Origin: Paenibacillus sp. OK003
GTDB taxonomy: Bacteria; Bacillota; Bacilli; Paenibacillales; Paenibacillaceae
DNA: 64,000 bases
Reading direction: 5' to 3'
Assembly (NCBI RefSeq): GCF_900109515.1
Contig: NZ_FOBD01000009.1
Location: 62,001 to 126,000, forward strand
Shown: piece after piece, positions 10,501 through 18,844 of the stretch
Numbering within the stretch: position 1 is the first letter of the stretch
How the letters are laid out: every line of letters starts with the position of its first letter
Notes under the pieces: model-generated
Seen by the model: only the letters and a program-made list of their open reading frames with translations
Databases searched by the model: none
Told to the model about the DNA's origin: nothing
Position numbers and translations under genes: made by a program

Positions 10501-10967
10501 TCAATTAAAGCAAGCGCTTGCTCAAAATAACTGTCGATGAGCTCTTGAAATGTTACTCCACCTGTTACTGACAGGGTTTTGGTTGTAGGTCCCATAGCAC
10601 CTACCACATAACGCGGAGACTCCGGTGTCGAGAATCGATCCACGGCCGCTTTTGCAATTCTGGCTGCTTCGAGATTAATTTCACGTGCACGGTCCTGAAT
10701 GTCATATTCAGCAAGTACAACAGAAGTTGCACCAAACGTATTTGTTTCAATTAAGTCAGCACCGGCTTCCAGATATTCCTCATGAATACGCTGGATTAGC
10801 TCTGGACGTGTAAGTACAAGCATTTCATTACATCCATCCAGGTCTTCTCCGCCAAAATCTGCGCCTGTAAGGTCAACTTGTTGAATCATGGTCCCCATTG
10901 CACCGTCGAGGATCAATATTCGTTGTTTTAATGCATCATGTAAGCTAAGCTTATCCAATATCGTCAC
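7518..10967 (-). CDS. metH: cobalamin-dependent methionine synthase
   Basis: The 1149-residue protein has all four MetH modules. The homocysteine domain comes first, with zinc ligands in GLNCATG (about residue 230) and GGCCGTT (about 295). The pterin/methyl-THF domain starts near GERTNVLGSRKF. The cobalamin domain contains DVHDIGKNLV near 720, whose histidine is the lower cobalt ligand. The C-terminal AdoMet reactivation domain includes KQRHGARYQGIRVSFGYPACPD. It methylates homocysteine to methionine using 5-methyl-THF. I see no S-box or B12 riboswitch in the 170 bp upstream. It is divergent from mtnD, a methionine-salvage gene. Confidence 0.97.
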   Translation of the reverse strand: MTILDKLSLHDALKQRILILDGAMGTMIQQVDLTGADFGGEDLDGCNEMLVLTRPELIQRIHEEYLEAGADLIETNTFGATSVVLAEYDIQDRAREINLEAARIAKAAVDRFSTPESPRYVVGAMGPTTKTLSVTGGVTFQELIDSYFEQALALIEGGVDALLLETSQDTLNVKAGSIGIQQAFEQSGIKLPLMISGTIEPMGTTLAGQNIESFYISLEHLNPISVGLNCATGPEFMRDHIRSLSGMASVAVSCYPNAGLPDENGNYHESPDSLAQKIGAFAEQGWLNIAGGCCGTTPAHIRAMRDTLAKYPPREMNGTHPPALSGIDPVYVEQDNRPYMVGERTNVLGSRKFKRLIVEGKYEEASEIARAQVKNGAHVVDVCVQDPDREEAEDMQKFLELVVKKVKVPLMIDTTDAAVIDLALQYSQGKAIINSINLEDGEEKFELVTPLLHKYGGAVVVGTIDERGQAISREDKLEVAKRSYDLLVNKYGLKAEDLIFDTLVFPVGTGDEQYIGSAKETIEGIRVIKEAMPECHTILGISNISFGLPEAGREVLNSVFLYECTKAGLDYAIVNTEKLERYASIPEEERRLSEELLYNTNDETLAAFVAAFRNKKVEKKEKISNLSLEERLASYVVEGSKEGLLPDLEQALAKYTALEVINGPLMRGMEEVGRLFNNNELIVAEVLQSAEVMKASVAYLEQFMEKNETSVKGKIILATVKGDVHDIGKNLVEIILSNNGYRIINLGIKVPPERIIQAYREEKVDAIGLSGLLVKSAQQMILTAQDLRTAGIDVPIMVGGAALTRKFTKNRIRPEYNGMVVYAKDAMDGLDLANKLMNPSTREVMQLEMDAEKEADAAGAETVTSLPELTRVERSDIAIDNPVLVPPDLERHVMRNYPLSHILPYVNMQMLLGHHLGLRGSVEQLLASGDQKATDLKAVVDDIMQEAVRDGIIQAHAMYRFFPAQSSGNSVIIYDPENTSNILHTFTFPRQKVEPFLCLSDFLKPVESGQMDYVGFMVVTAGHGVRELSTAWKEQGDYLRSHALQSVALEVAEGLAERVHHMMRDIWGFPDPAQMTMKQRHGARYQGIRVSFGYPACPDLEDQGPLFKLLQPEDIGVELTEGFMMEPEASVSAMVFSHPQAKYFNVDKA

Positions 10968-11074
10968 CTCCGCAAAACGTTAAATCTTAGTTTAACAGAA
11001 ACTAACTTAATGTGAAAGATCGGGTTTGATCAGTCCCCTGGCGGTTTTTGTTGAAGTTCGAATCAATTTGTTAA

Positions 11075-11103
11075 TCGACAAAAATAGAGGAATCCGATAT
11101 AAT
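11075..11103 (+). promoter_or_regulatory. sigma-A type promoter of mtnD
   Basis: TCGACA, 17 nt, TATAAT, lying 35 bp before the mtnD start. One mismatch in the -35 box and a perfect -10 box. Confidence 0.7.
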
Positions 11104-11137
11104 AGCGATTAAACCAAGTGGAAAAGAGGGAAAGAAC

Positions 11138-11683
11138 ATGGCTGAAATTGTAATCCGAAATACGAACGAACGTATCACTGGAGACGAAAATGTTCGAAAT
11201 TTCTTAAACAAATATGATGTTTTATATGAAAAATGGGACGCGTCAAAATTAAACACAGATCTGCAAAACAACTTTGGACTCACCGATGAACAAAAAGAAG
11301 AAGTCCTAAAAACATATGACTATGAAATCAGAGACTTGGCTGCACGTCGCGGGTACCAAATCTGGGATGTAATCACGCTGTCTGAACAAACACCAGATAT
11401 TGAAGAGAAACTTGCCAAATTTGAAGAGATTCATACTCATGCTGAAGATGAAATCCGTGCAATTGTAGCCGGCAAAGGAATCTTTGTCATCAAAGCTACG
11501 GATGATGTAGGTTATTTTAATGTAGAACTGTCTCCTGGAGACGTAATTTCGGTACCTGAGAACACACCACACTTCTTCACTTTGATGGAGAACAAACAAA
11601 TCATTGCCGTGCGCCTGTTCATTGAAAAAGATGGCTGGATCGCAGATCCTTACCCGGACCCAACGTTTATCAAACAAGCCTAA
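11138..11683 (+). CDS. mtnD: acireductone dioxygenase (methionine salvage)
   Basis: The 181-residue cupin has the acireductone dioxygenase metal site: H99 and H101 with E105 in HTHAEDE, and H145 in ENTPHFF. The glycine turn GKGIF follows as in the family. It oxidises the acireductone of the methylthioadenosine salvage pathway with Fe or Ni. GAGGG precedes its ATG. It stands alone here, away from other mtn genes, and faces away from metH, so both divergent genes serve methionine supply. Confidence 0.9.
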   Translation: MAEIVIRNTNERITGDENVRNFLNKYDVLYEKWDASKLNTDLQNNFGLTDEQKEEVLKTYDYEIRDLAARRGYQIWDVITLSEQTPDIEEKLAKFEEIHTHAEDEIRAIVAGKGIFVIKATDDVGYFNVELSPGDVISVPENTPHFFTLMENKQIIAVRLFIEKDGWIADPYPDPTFIKQA

Positions 11684-11709
11684 TAATAAGCAAATTATAT
11701 TATTTGCTC

Positions 11710-11745
11710 AACAAACCCCTGTTCAATTCGAACAGGGGTTTCTGC
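11710..11745. terminator. bidirectional terminator
   Basis: A 12-bp perfect stem, AAACCCCTGTTC / GAACAGGGGTTT, with a 4-nt loop lies between the convergent ends of mtnD and the GntR gene. Confidence 0.85.
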
Positions 11746-11775
11746 ATATTGAGATAGTATACAAAATCTGATATT

Positions 11776-12450
11776 TTATATAAAATAATGCGGATATTTG
11801 GCCTTCATTTTCTCTTGTTCAACAACAACGAGTCTGAGATGAGCTTCCATAACCTCAACAGCTCGATCAGTTTCACGTTCCGTGATGAGTCGGTATATTT
11901 CTTTATGTTGTGAAATAATAACCTCTGCATCGGAATCTTCAGAAAGGCGTAACAAACGAAGGCGATTAAAGGGAATATTGAGCTGCTGTAACATTTTCCA
12001 ACTTCTCATTTTTCCTGTGCCTTGAAACAATATTTGATGAAACTCTTCATCCAGTTCAAAAAGCCGATAAAAGTTATTTTTTCCTATACATACTTCCTGC
12101 ATGGCAATATTGGTTTCGAGTCTGAATCTGAATTCTTCCGGAAAAGAAGCACAAGCCAGCGTGACAATTTCCTTCTCCATCTTCTCTCTCATAAACCGGC
12201 CTTCTTCAACATGCTCCAGATTAATATGGGACACGATGGTTCCACTCTGTGGAATGATATCCAGTAATTCTTCTTCGGCAAGCTTCATGAATGCTTCACG
12301 TACTGGCGTTCTGCTTACTTGCAATTCATCCGCAATTTCCTTCTCGGAAATCTTGGTACCAGGCTCAAGTTCAAGGTGCAGAATTCGTTCCTTTATCAGA
12401 TTGTATGAATAATCCCGGGTCGAACCTCTAATCTTTTGATTAAGTGACAT
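11776..12450 (-). CDS. GntR-family transcriptional regulator, FadR/FCD subfamily
   Basis: This 224-residue protein has an N-terminal winged helix: LIKERILHLELEPGTKISEKEIADELQVSRTPVREAFMKL in segments, at about residues 17-58. An all-helical FCD ligand domain follows, with acidic/His residues (FHQILF, EHLRL) that usually bind a metal and an effector. It lies directly downstream of the sugar ABC operon on the same strand. The palindrome at 16447-16467 is a candidate operator for it, suggesting it represses the transporter until a carbohydrate-derived effector is present. Confidence 0.9.
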   Translation of the reverse strand: MSLNQKIRGSTRDYSYNLIKERILHLELEPGTKISEKEIADELQVSRTPVREAFMKLAEEELLDIIPQSGTIVSHINLEHVEEGRFMREKMEKEIVTLACASFPEEFRFRLETNIAMQEVCIGKNNFYRLFELDEEFHQILFQGTGKMRSWKMLQQLNIPFNRLRLLRLSEDSDAEVIISQHKEIYRLITERETDRAVEVMEAHLRLVVVEQEKMKAKYPHYFI

Positions 12451-12555
12451 TCCGTAACCTCTTCCTCTCAGCCGTATTCATCCATCTTAGCACAATTTGC
12501 CGCTCCACTAAAATTCCCTCAGTGAAACGGCAATGGGCATACCATCAATTCAGAA

Positions 12556-14187
12556 CTACTGTTGCTTGTTTTCTTTGTACTTCTTATACGTGTCGTTGGC
12601 AAGCTGCATATATTGAGACAATCCTTGGCTTTCCAATTCTTTTACAAATGCATCAAACTCGGTAAGTTTGCGCTCTCCCAAAATGAATTTAAGTGTATTT
12701 TGATCCGAAAAATCCTTGAGTGGTGTACTGAGCAGCGTGACTTGTTCACGATCGATATCCGAATAAGGAATTGGTGGCTCTGCCGGAATCACTTGTTTTG
12801 TATCTTTCATGTCTTGTTGGAATTTCAGTTCTTCCTCACTAAACATGGATTGCAGCAAATCTGTTGTGCCTCCATATGCAAACACACCACCAGAGAAGCC
12901 GTAATCGATACGCAAATCTTTCGTGCCCTTCGGATTCAATCCGTTATAATTCACGTCATCTGCCAGTTTACGAACGCCGTCCTTTTTGGTGAAGGTTTCC
13001 CCTTCAACACCCCATTTAGCAAATTCCTGACCTTCATCACTATAATATAACCAGTCAATAAATTGCATGGTTGCTTTAAAGTTTTTGCTGTCTTTAATTT
13101 TCCCAGAAATCATGACACCGTTTTCAAGTCTGGAGCCAGACATCAGTTGGCCTTTTGGACCACCAGGGACTGTAATTTTGGCGATGGAGAAATTCCCTTC
13201 TCCCAACGTTTTGTTCATGTCATTTCGATGAAGCACTAGGGTTTGAGAGTTACCATTAATCATAAATGATTTTCCAGAAACGAATTTTTGTGTAGCCTGA
13301 TCATCGTCTTGGGTGAAGCTTTCCTTATCCAGAAGTCCTTCCGATACAAGCTTGTTGAAGTAAGTTAACATATCTTTATATTCCGGTGTTGTAGCCGTGT
13401 ATACAAATTCATCCTTGTCTGCCTGATACGTAAGACCATTACCGAATCCCCATCCAGCTTTTGTCCCAAAACCAATAGCTGCAATACCCAGCGTACTATT
13501 GAACTTGAATCGATCAGAGAATGGAATGGAATCCGGATAAATTTCTTTCAGCTTTTTGGCAGCCTCATACAATTCATCCCATGTCTTTGGAATAGCAATG
13601 TTATTTTTCTCAAAAATATCAGTTCTCACAATAAGGGTATAGTCTGGCCATACCTCTTCGTGTAAACCTGGAAGTACATAATATTTCCCATCTTCTTGTC
13701 GAAGGCCCTCCAGCTCATCCTGAAGTCCCCATTTCTCTATTTTATCCTTGAAATTAGGCATCAAATCAACATAGTCACTCACTGGCAAAATCGCACCCGA
13801 GGATACAAAAGCCGCTTCTTCACCCGGATAGGTTTTCGGAATAACCAGTGGAGCATCTCCAGAGCTGATCAGAAGGGATCTTTTCTGAGGATAATCACTC
13901 ATCGGCACGATGGTAGGATCGAGAGTAACTCCGGTTTTTTCCGTGATTTTTTGGAACAGGAGCCAATCCTTCTTGTACGGGTATGCAGGCTGGTCACTGT
14001 ACAGAATAGATAGATTAAACGGTTCAGTGGCTTTGAAGGTCTGCCCTACACCATAGGATTCCATGGATCCCTTGGATTCTGGTTCGACTTTGTCTCCACC
14101 AGCTCCGCTGCTACATGCTGCCAGAACGACACTCATCATTGTTGCCAGAACCATCTTGCCTAACAGCTTACGTGGTTTCTGTTTCAT
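12556..14187 (-). CDS. extracellular solute-binding lipoprotein, LplA-like
   Basis: The 543-residue protein has a lipoprotein signal peptide ending VVLAACSSG, so Cys25 would be lipidated. The mature part is a long periplasmic-binding fold of the type found with LplB/LplC or YtcQ: FNLSILYSDQPAYPY, PKTWDELYEAAKKLKE, and the GWGFGNG turn. It should capture an oligosaccharide at the cell surface and deliver it to the two permeases upstream. No ATPase is encoded here; such systems usually share an MsmX-type ATPase. Confidence 0.92.
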   Translation of the reverse strand: MKQKPRKLLGKMVLATMMSVVLAACSSGAGGDKVEPESKGSMESYGVGQTFKATEPFNLSILYSDQPAYPYKKDWLLFQKITEKTGVTLDPTIVPMSDYPQKRSLLISSGDAPLVIPKTYPGEEAAFVSSGAILPVSDYVDLMPNFKDKIEKWGLQDELEGLRQEDGKYYVLPGLHEEVWPDYTLIVRTDIFEKNNIAIPKTWDELYEAAKKLKEIYPDSIPFSDRFKFNSTLGIAAIGFGTKAGWGFGNGLTYQADKDEFVYTATTPEYKDMLTYFNKLVSEGLLDKESFTQDDDQATQKFVSGKSFMINGNSQTLVLHRNDMNKTLGEGNFSIAKITVPGGPKGQLMSGSRLENGVMISGKIKDSKNFKATMQFIDWLYYSDEGQEFAKWGVEGETFTKKDGVRKLADDVNYNGLNPKGTKDLRIDYGFSGGVFAYGGTTDLLQSMFSEEELKFQQDMKDTKQVIPAEPPIPYSDIDREQVTLLSTPLKDFSDQNTLKFILGERKLTEFDAFVKELESQGLSQYMQLANDTYKKYKENKQQ

Positions 14188-14264
14188 TCAAATCTCCCCC
14201 TGCATGTGGTTTAGATTGGCCTTACAATCAAGGTGTTGAACAATATGGGATTAGGATTACTGTT

Positions 14265-15134
14265 TTACTGTTTAACAGATCCCAACATGATACCGGTTAC
14301 AAAGTATCTCTGAACAAATGGATAAATCGTTAAAATAGGCAAAATGGTGATTACCATGGTGACTGATTTGATATTTGCAGAAATTTGAGTCAGGTTATCC
14401 GCTGAAGCACCAGCCGAAGCACCGCCAGTTGCACCTGCAATCATGTTGCGCAAGTAGATCGTAACGGGGAATAGTTCCTTTTTGTCGAGATACAGAAATG
14501 CGGGGAACCATGAATTCCAGTGTCCTACAGCGTAAAACAGAACCATCGTTGCCATAACTGCTTTACTCAGCGGTAGAATGATCCGCAACAAAATGCCATA
14601 CGTATTTAAACCGTCGATCGCTGCCGCTTCCTCAAGCTCCTCAGGCATGTTTTCGAAAAATGATTTCATAATTAACATGTTATAAATGCTGATTGCCCCA
14701 GGCACAACCAATGCCCACATCGTATTATTGAAGCCGAGAGAGTTAATTAGGACATAGTTAGGAATCAAGCCGCCACTGAAAAACATCGTAAACACGGCAA
14801 ACATCGTCAAGAACTTTCGTCCCATTAATCTTTTCTTGGATAAGGCATAAGCGAAAATGGTCGTCATGAACATGGAAATCAATGTACCTACAACGGTATA
14901 TATAATTGTGTTTTTGTAGTTGGTCCAGAACATGCTATCGCGAGAGATGGTCTTGTAGGTTTCTACATTAAACCCTCTTGGGATAATGCTTACCTTGCCT
15001 GAATTGATATAAGCCTCGCTACTGAAGGATTGGGCCACAACATTCAAAAACGGATAGAGCGTGATGAACACCACAAGCATCAAAAAGATCGCATTGAAAA
15101 CTTTAAATACTTTGTATGATTTTGATTCCAGCAT
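14265..15134 (-). CDS. carbohydrate ABC transporter permease, LplC/YtcP-like
   Basis: The 289-residue inner-membrane protein has about six hydrophobic segments and the EAA loop [21 protein letters not shown], which docks to the ATPase. Its C-terminus ([24 protein letters not shown]-like) is typical of MalG-type CUT1 permeases. It is the second gene of the three-gene transport operon. Confidence 0.94.
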   Translation of the reverse strand: [289 protein letters not shown]

Positions 15135-15146
15135 ATTGCTCCTCCT

Positions 15147-16109
15147 TTACCACAAGCTTCGTTGTGTCAGTCTGCGTGAAATGGCATTAACCGAGAATAC
15201 CAGGATCAGCCCAATAATGGATTCGAACAAACCAATGGCGGTAGCATAGCTGAAATTGCTCGACTGCAAACCTACCCGGTATAAATAAGTAGAAATCACG
15301 TCAGATGTCTCGTAGATCAGCGGATTGTAAAGGAGCAAGATTTTCTCAAATCCAACCGCAAGGAAATTACCCATATTCAAAATCAGCAACGTAACGATCG
15401 TTGGGAGAATGCCAGGTATGGTTATATGGAGGGTTTGCTTCCAACGGTTCGCACCATCGATCCGCGCAGCCTCATACAAAGAATCATCAATGGTTGTCAA
15501 TGCAGCTAAATATAGAATGGCTCCCCACCCCATACCTTGCCAAACCTCAGAGGTGATATAAATTGTTCTGAACCATTCCGCTCGCTGCATAAAAGGAATG
15601 CTGTCTCCGGTAAAAAATGAAACCATTCCGTTAATCGAGCCATTGACTGCCGTTAATTGCAGAATCATTCCTGCAACGATGACGATGGACAAAAAATGCG
15701 GAAGATACGATGCGGTCTGCACAAACTTTTTGAAACGTTTGCTTTTCACCTCATTCAGCAGCAATGCAAAAATAATCGGTACTGGAAAGGTGAAAAGTAA
15801 CGCAAGTCCACCGAGCACAAGTGTGTTCCCAAATACTTTCCAAAAGGTTGGGTCTTGAATGAACATCTGAAAATACCTGAATCCAACCCACGTCTCTCCA
15901 AAAATACTGCCTCCCGGTACAAATCGTCTAAAGGCGATTACATTACCGAGCATGGGCCCGTATTTGAAAATAATAAGATAGATAATTGGAAGAATTAACA
16001 GTGAGTACAGCTGCCAATCTTTGCGAAGCAGAGCTGCAGCCGTTCTTAACCTGCTTTCTTTACGTAAAGATGTCATCGTTAGTGTGGTTTTAGCAGTTTC
16101 TGACTCCAT
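15147..16109 (-). CDS. carbohydrate ABC transporter permease, LplB/YteP-like
   Basis: The 320-residue protein begins with a cytosolic tail, then WQLYSLLILPIIYLIIFKYGPM, the standard first membrane segment of LplB/YteP permeases. It has about six membrane segments and an EAA loop (DDSLYEAARIDGANRW). It is first in the transport operon, with GGAGTG upstream of its ATG. Confidence 0.94.
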   Translation of the reverse strand: MESETAKTTLTMTSLRKESRLRTAAALLRKDWQLYSLLILPIIYLIIFKYGPMLGNVIAFRRFVPGGSIFGETWVGFRYFQMFIQDPTFWKVFGNTLVLGGLALLFTFPVPIIFALLLNEVKSKRFKKFVQTASYLPHFLSIVIVAGMILQLTAVNGSINGMVSFFTGDSIPFMQRAEWFRTIYITSEVWQGMGWGAILYLAALTTIDDSLYEAARIDGANRWKQTLHITIPGILPTIVTLLILNMGNFLAVGFEKILLLYNPLIYETSDVISTYLYRVGLQSSNFSYATAIGLFESIIGLILVFSVNAISRRLTQRSLW

Positions 16110-16233
16110 ATGTTATTTCACTCCGATCCTTAGCTTGATAAACTAAAAGCGTTTTCGATCAAGTCTTATCATCTCTTCTTTTTGTTGAAGACAAGTATTT
16201 AGATGAAATTCACCCCCACTGCAAAATAAATAA

Positions 16234-16247
16234 TGTAAGCGGTATCA
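16234..16247 (-). promoter_or_regulatory. cre site (CcpA operator), perfect match
   Basis: TGTAAGCGGTATCA fits the CcpA consensus TGWAANCGNTNWCA at every position. It lies 125-138 bp before the lplB-like start, downstream of the predicted promoter, where it would act as a roadblock under catabolite repression. Confidence 0.75.
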
Positions 16248-16353
16248 ATTCTGGGAATCACTAGAGATACATATCGGTTAAGATGCTTACCATCATTTTC
16301 TTACTAACCACTACCTGTTGTTTTTACTGAATTAAGTGGCTTTCTTTAATTAT

Positions 16354-16367
16354 TTAAAGCGCTTACA
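16354..16367 (-). promoter_or_regulatory. second cre-like site
   Basis: Read on the minus strand as TGTAAGCGCTTTAA, this differs from the cre consensus at one position. It lies between the predicted promoter and the first cre site. Confidence 0.55.
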
Positions 16368-16446
16368 ATAGAAAGCAAAATTAGAGCGAATAACTCCTGT
16401 TTCACTTCATTCGAGTAAGTCAACAGATATCCGCTGCATTTCTTCG

Positions 16447-16467
16447 CATACTAGTTGTACTAGTATG
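16447..16467. promoter_or_regulatory. palindromic operator candidate for the GntR regulator
   Basis: A perfect palindrome with 9-bp arms (CATACTAGT and ACTAGTATG) and a 3-bp centre starts about 8 bp after the predicted -10 box, over the expected transcription start. FadR/FCD regulators bind short palindromes of this kind. Confidence 0.55.
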
Positions 16468-16475
16468 TTAGTTAT

Positions 16476-16504
16476 ATTCTAAATCAGCAGTTCTATAATA
16501 TCAA
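16476..16504 (-). promoter_or_regulatory. promoter of the sugar ABC operon
   Basis: TTGATA, 17 nt, TAGAAT on the minus strand, one mismatch in each box. It would give a leader of about 350 nt containing the palindrome and both cre sites. No other coding feature is seen in 16110-16560. Confidence 0.6.
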
Positions 16505-16562
16505 TAACTTTTAATAAAAAATTTTATATTTCGTAATTACGGTTCAGTTCAAGCTGTCCCAA

Positions 16563-16624
16563 AACAAAAAAACATTGTTAGGTTTTATGGATAAAATACA
16601 TCTCATAAAACCTAACAATGTTTG
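16563..16624 (-). terminator. terminator after the HAD gene
   Basis: An 18-bp stem (AACATTGTTAGGTTTTAT and its complement) is followed by TTTTTTTG on the minus strand. It insulates the ABC operon from upstream transcription. Confidence 0.85.
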
Positions 16625-16646
16625 AGCAGTACAAGAAAAAAACGAT

Positions 16647-17462
16647 TTATGATGCACTCATTGAAAATTCAGCAATGATTCGTTCCAATTCGGATAAATG
16701 CTTGATTTGATGGTCAGGCACATACGATTCGGTATTCTCTTTATTCTCACGGTTAATCCAAACAGATTGAATACCTGCAGATAATGCTCCACGAATATCA
16801 GTCGTAAGCTTATCTCCAACCATCATACTCTCCTCAGGTTGCACTCCCAGCTTACTCAATGCGTGTTCGAAGATGGAAGGATCAGGTTTTCCTTTACCGA
16901 ATGTACCCGATATAATAATTTCATCAAAAAAAGGAGCCAATTCAGGAACCCCATCAAGCTTCTCTTGTTGTAAAGCAGGACAGCCGTTGGTTAAAAGCAA
17001 AAGCTTGAACTTCCCTTGTAGATGACTCAACGTTTCCATCGTTTCTTCATACACATGGGGTCTTGATCTCCGCTCAGCCCCAAATTGTGAGGCAAGTCGT
17101 TCCGCCAGATCTTCACGATCAACACCCAGCTTTAACAAGCCACGACGCCATGACTCTTTACGATATGCAGGTGCAAGCTGCTCCAACTGGCGAAACTCAG
17201 GCTGATCCCCACCTGTAAAGTTAGCCCAAAGACCTTCAAACGGGTTAATCCCAATCATTTTGGTAAACGAAAAAGTTTCATAAGACTCATACAGATTGCG
17301 TGCCTCATTACGAACAGCTTCTTCAAGGTCTTCAGGTTTAACGCCAGTCTCTTGAGCTGCAATCAGGCAAGTCTCATGAAAGGCCTCTCGAACACTGCGC
17401 TCATCCCACAGTAAAGTATCATCCAGGTCGAACAAAATCGCTTTTAACGCCATTTCGGTCAT
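16647..17462 (-). CDS. HAD-superfamily hydrolase (YfnB/YjjG type)
   Basis: The 271-residue protein has HAD motif I ILFDLDDTLLWDE, a helical C1 cap, motif II LLLTNGCP, a lysine in FGKGKPDP, and motif IV MVGDKLTTDIRGA. It fits HAD-IA phosphatases such as YfnB and nucleotidase YjjG. The substrate is not predictable. It follows the membrane protein gene by 18 bp, so the two are probably co-transcribed. Confidence 0.9.
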   Translation of the reverse strand: MTEMALKAILFDLDDTLLWDERSVREAFHETCLIAAQETGVKPEDLEEAVRNEARNLYESYETFSFTKMIGINPFEGLWANFTGGDQPEFRQLEQLAPAYRKESWRRGLLKLGVDREDLAERLASQFGAERRSRPHVYEETMETLSHLQGKFKLLLLTNGCPALQQEKLDGVPELAPFFDEIIISGTFGKGKPDPSIFEHALSKLGVQPEESMMVGDKLTTDIRGALSAGIQSVWINRENKENTESYVPDHQIKHLSELERIIAEFSMSAS

Positions 17463-17480
17463 CTTCCCCTTTATGCAAAA

Positions 17481-17993
17481 TTACTTTTTCTCGTATGTTT
17501 CCACGGTGATCTGATGTGCTTTGGCGAATTTCAGAAGACGTTCAGTAATTGCATCGGTATCATAACGATTGAGTAATTTGGTAAATACCCATCTCTTACC
17601 TCGTGCATTATGCTCAATCACAACCGTACCTGGCTCAATTCTGAATTTCACGATATCGTCGACTCCAATTGAACGCTCACGGTTCCCCTTTGTCGTCAAA
17701 ATCCGGTTACTTCCTATTTTGACATAAGGACGACGGAGCATGAAGATGACTGCCAAAAATACATACAGCAGCATGGTCACCCAGTCCCAGGTGGTCATCG
17801 GAGCTTTGACAAGAAATGTACTCATAAAGAGGTACAGGAATGCTAGTCCGATCAGAAAAATAGGAAACAGAAGGCTGCGTCCTTTAAATACTTCCTCACC
17901 TGGTGTACCTGAGATCGGTTTACCGCTTTTTTTACGTTGCTGATTCAACTGCTTCGAATTTTTCCGAACCGTTCTCTCGAACGAACGCGACAT
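17481..17993 (-). CDS. two-helix membrane protein of unknown function
   Basis: Start set at 17993 (MSRSFERTVRKN) because AGGGGG lies 8 bp upstream; a longer in-frame start at 18047 lacks a site. The 170-residue protein has a basic N-terminus, two membrane helices (LLFPIFLIGLAFLYLFMSTFL and MLLYVFLAVIFML), and a soluble beta-rich tail resembling a PH-like fold. Both ends are probably cytosolic. No function recognised. Confidence 0.75.
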   Translation of the reverse strand: MSRSFERTVRKNSKQLNQQRKKSGKPISGTPGEEVFKGRSLLFPIFLIGLAFLYLFMSTFLVKAPMTTWDWVTMLLYVFLAVIFMLRRPYVKIGSNRILTTKGNRERSIGVDDIVKFRIEPGTVVIEHNARGKRWVFTKLLNRYDTDAITERLLKFAKAHQITVETYEKK

Positions 17994-18078
17994 GAGAATC
18001 CCCCTTAGATGTTCTTCGTGTCGGCTTACATAACTGTAAACCAACATTTCCCCCTATAATTTGCAACCTCTAGATAAC

Positions 18079-18119
18079 AGGAAGAAACCTAAATATCATA
18101 ATGATATCATTAGGTTTCC
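18079..18119 (-). terminator. hairpin after ynzC
   Basis: AAACCTAA / TTAGGTTT arms extended by AGGAA/TTCCT and an ATATCAT / ATGATAT core. It overlaps the ynzC stop and precedes the membrane-protein gene. The T-tract is weak. Confidence 0.55.
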
Positions 18120-18344
18120 TTAATGTTTGAGTTTGCCTTGGTGGCCTTGATCGTTCTCGTCATCTACAATTTCAATCGAGTCCAGTTGCTGTCTGAAATT
18201 GCTTCGAATGTTATTTAAATAAATTTCTCTAAGCTTGGCACGTTCAGCGAGCTCTTCCTCTGTCAATCCAGTAGATTTTTGCTTGCGGGCCAATTCATTA
18301 ATACGTGCTACCAGACTATCTATATCCAAGCTTGTCCCCTCCAA
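18120..18344 (-). CDS. ynzC: DUF896 / YnzC-family protein
   Basis: The 74-residue protein matches the short DUF896 (UPF0291) family: IDSLVARINELARKQKSTGLT, then EEELAERAKLREIYL and a helical tail. In Bacillus subtilis ynzC lies in the SOS operon beside yneA and lexA, the same order as here. The function is unclear; the protein forms a helical hairpin. Confidence 0.85.
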   Translation of the reverse strand: MEGTSLDIDSLVARINELARKQKSTGLTEEELAERAKLREIYLNNIRSNFRQQLDSIEIVDDENDQGHQGKLKH

Positions 18345-18424
18345 AAATACAAAGTCATATTAACTTTGACATGATAAGGACAGCTTGTCAAGCTGACACG
18401 CATTAATGCGTGCGGATATGCAGT

Positions 18425-18802
18425 TTAATGTGTGAATTGAGGAAGTATTAAGACTTGCCCCACTTGTATTGAAGTTGACCGAAGTTGATTGACTTTCTTA
18501 ATTGCTTCTATATATATACGTGTATCCATTGTTTCCGGTTTGTGATCCAATGATATACTCCATAGGGTATCTCCTTGTGAAACTGCGATCTTCCCGCCAG
18601 GCAACAGATCATTCTCATTCCCAGCAAACACTGTCATTACTGTACTGCATCCAACCAGTATAATTAAGCTTACAATGATTAATTTCAACACCCATGTTGG
18701 GATATGGCCTCTTGCAAAAAACTTCTTAAAATTTCTTATGTTCGTTTCAACCACTTCTGAATGCACCGGTTCGTAAATACTTTGATAAGTAGAATATCTC
18801 AT
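18425..18802 (-). CDS. yneA: YneA-like SOS division suppressor with LysM domain
   Basis: The 125-residue protein has a cytosolic N-terminus, one membrane helix at about residues 37-58 (WVLKLIIVSLIILVGC region), and an extracellular LysM domain (ISQGDTLWSI-type motif, ending VGQVLILPQ). This is the layout of YneA, which delays division after DNA damage. It is divergent from lexA, with an SOS box inside its promoter spacer and another over its ribosome site, so LexA control is well supported. Sequence identity to B. subtilis YneA cannot be measured here. Confidence 0.82.
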   Translation of the reverse strand: MRYSTYQSIYEPVHSEVVETNIRNFKKFFARGHIPTWVLKLIIVSLIILVGCSTVMTVFAGNENDLLPGGKIAVSQGDTLWSISLDHKPETMDTRIYIEAIKKVNQLRSTSIQVGQVLILPQFTH

Positions 18803-18816
18803 TAAAGATCGACCTC

Positions 18817-18830
18817 CAAACGTTTGTTCC
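18817..18830. promoter_or_regulatory. LexA box at the yneA ribosome-binding region
   Basis: Read on the minus strand as GGAACAAACGTTTG, 13 of 14 match to the Bacillus SOS consensus CGAACRNRYGTTYG. It lies just upstream of the GGAGGT site. Confidence 0.75.
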
Positions 18831-18844
18831 TATCCGTTGAAATC

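Noticed and set aside
10968..11137. Riboswitch (SAM or cobalamin) upstream of metH
   Set aside because: The leader is only about 170 bp, has no S-box core or B12-box, and is shared with the divergent mtnD promoter.
17994..18047. Longer N-terminus for the membrane protein at 17481
   Set aside because: The in-frame ATG at 18047 has no ribosome site, while the one at 17993 has AGGGGG at proper distance.
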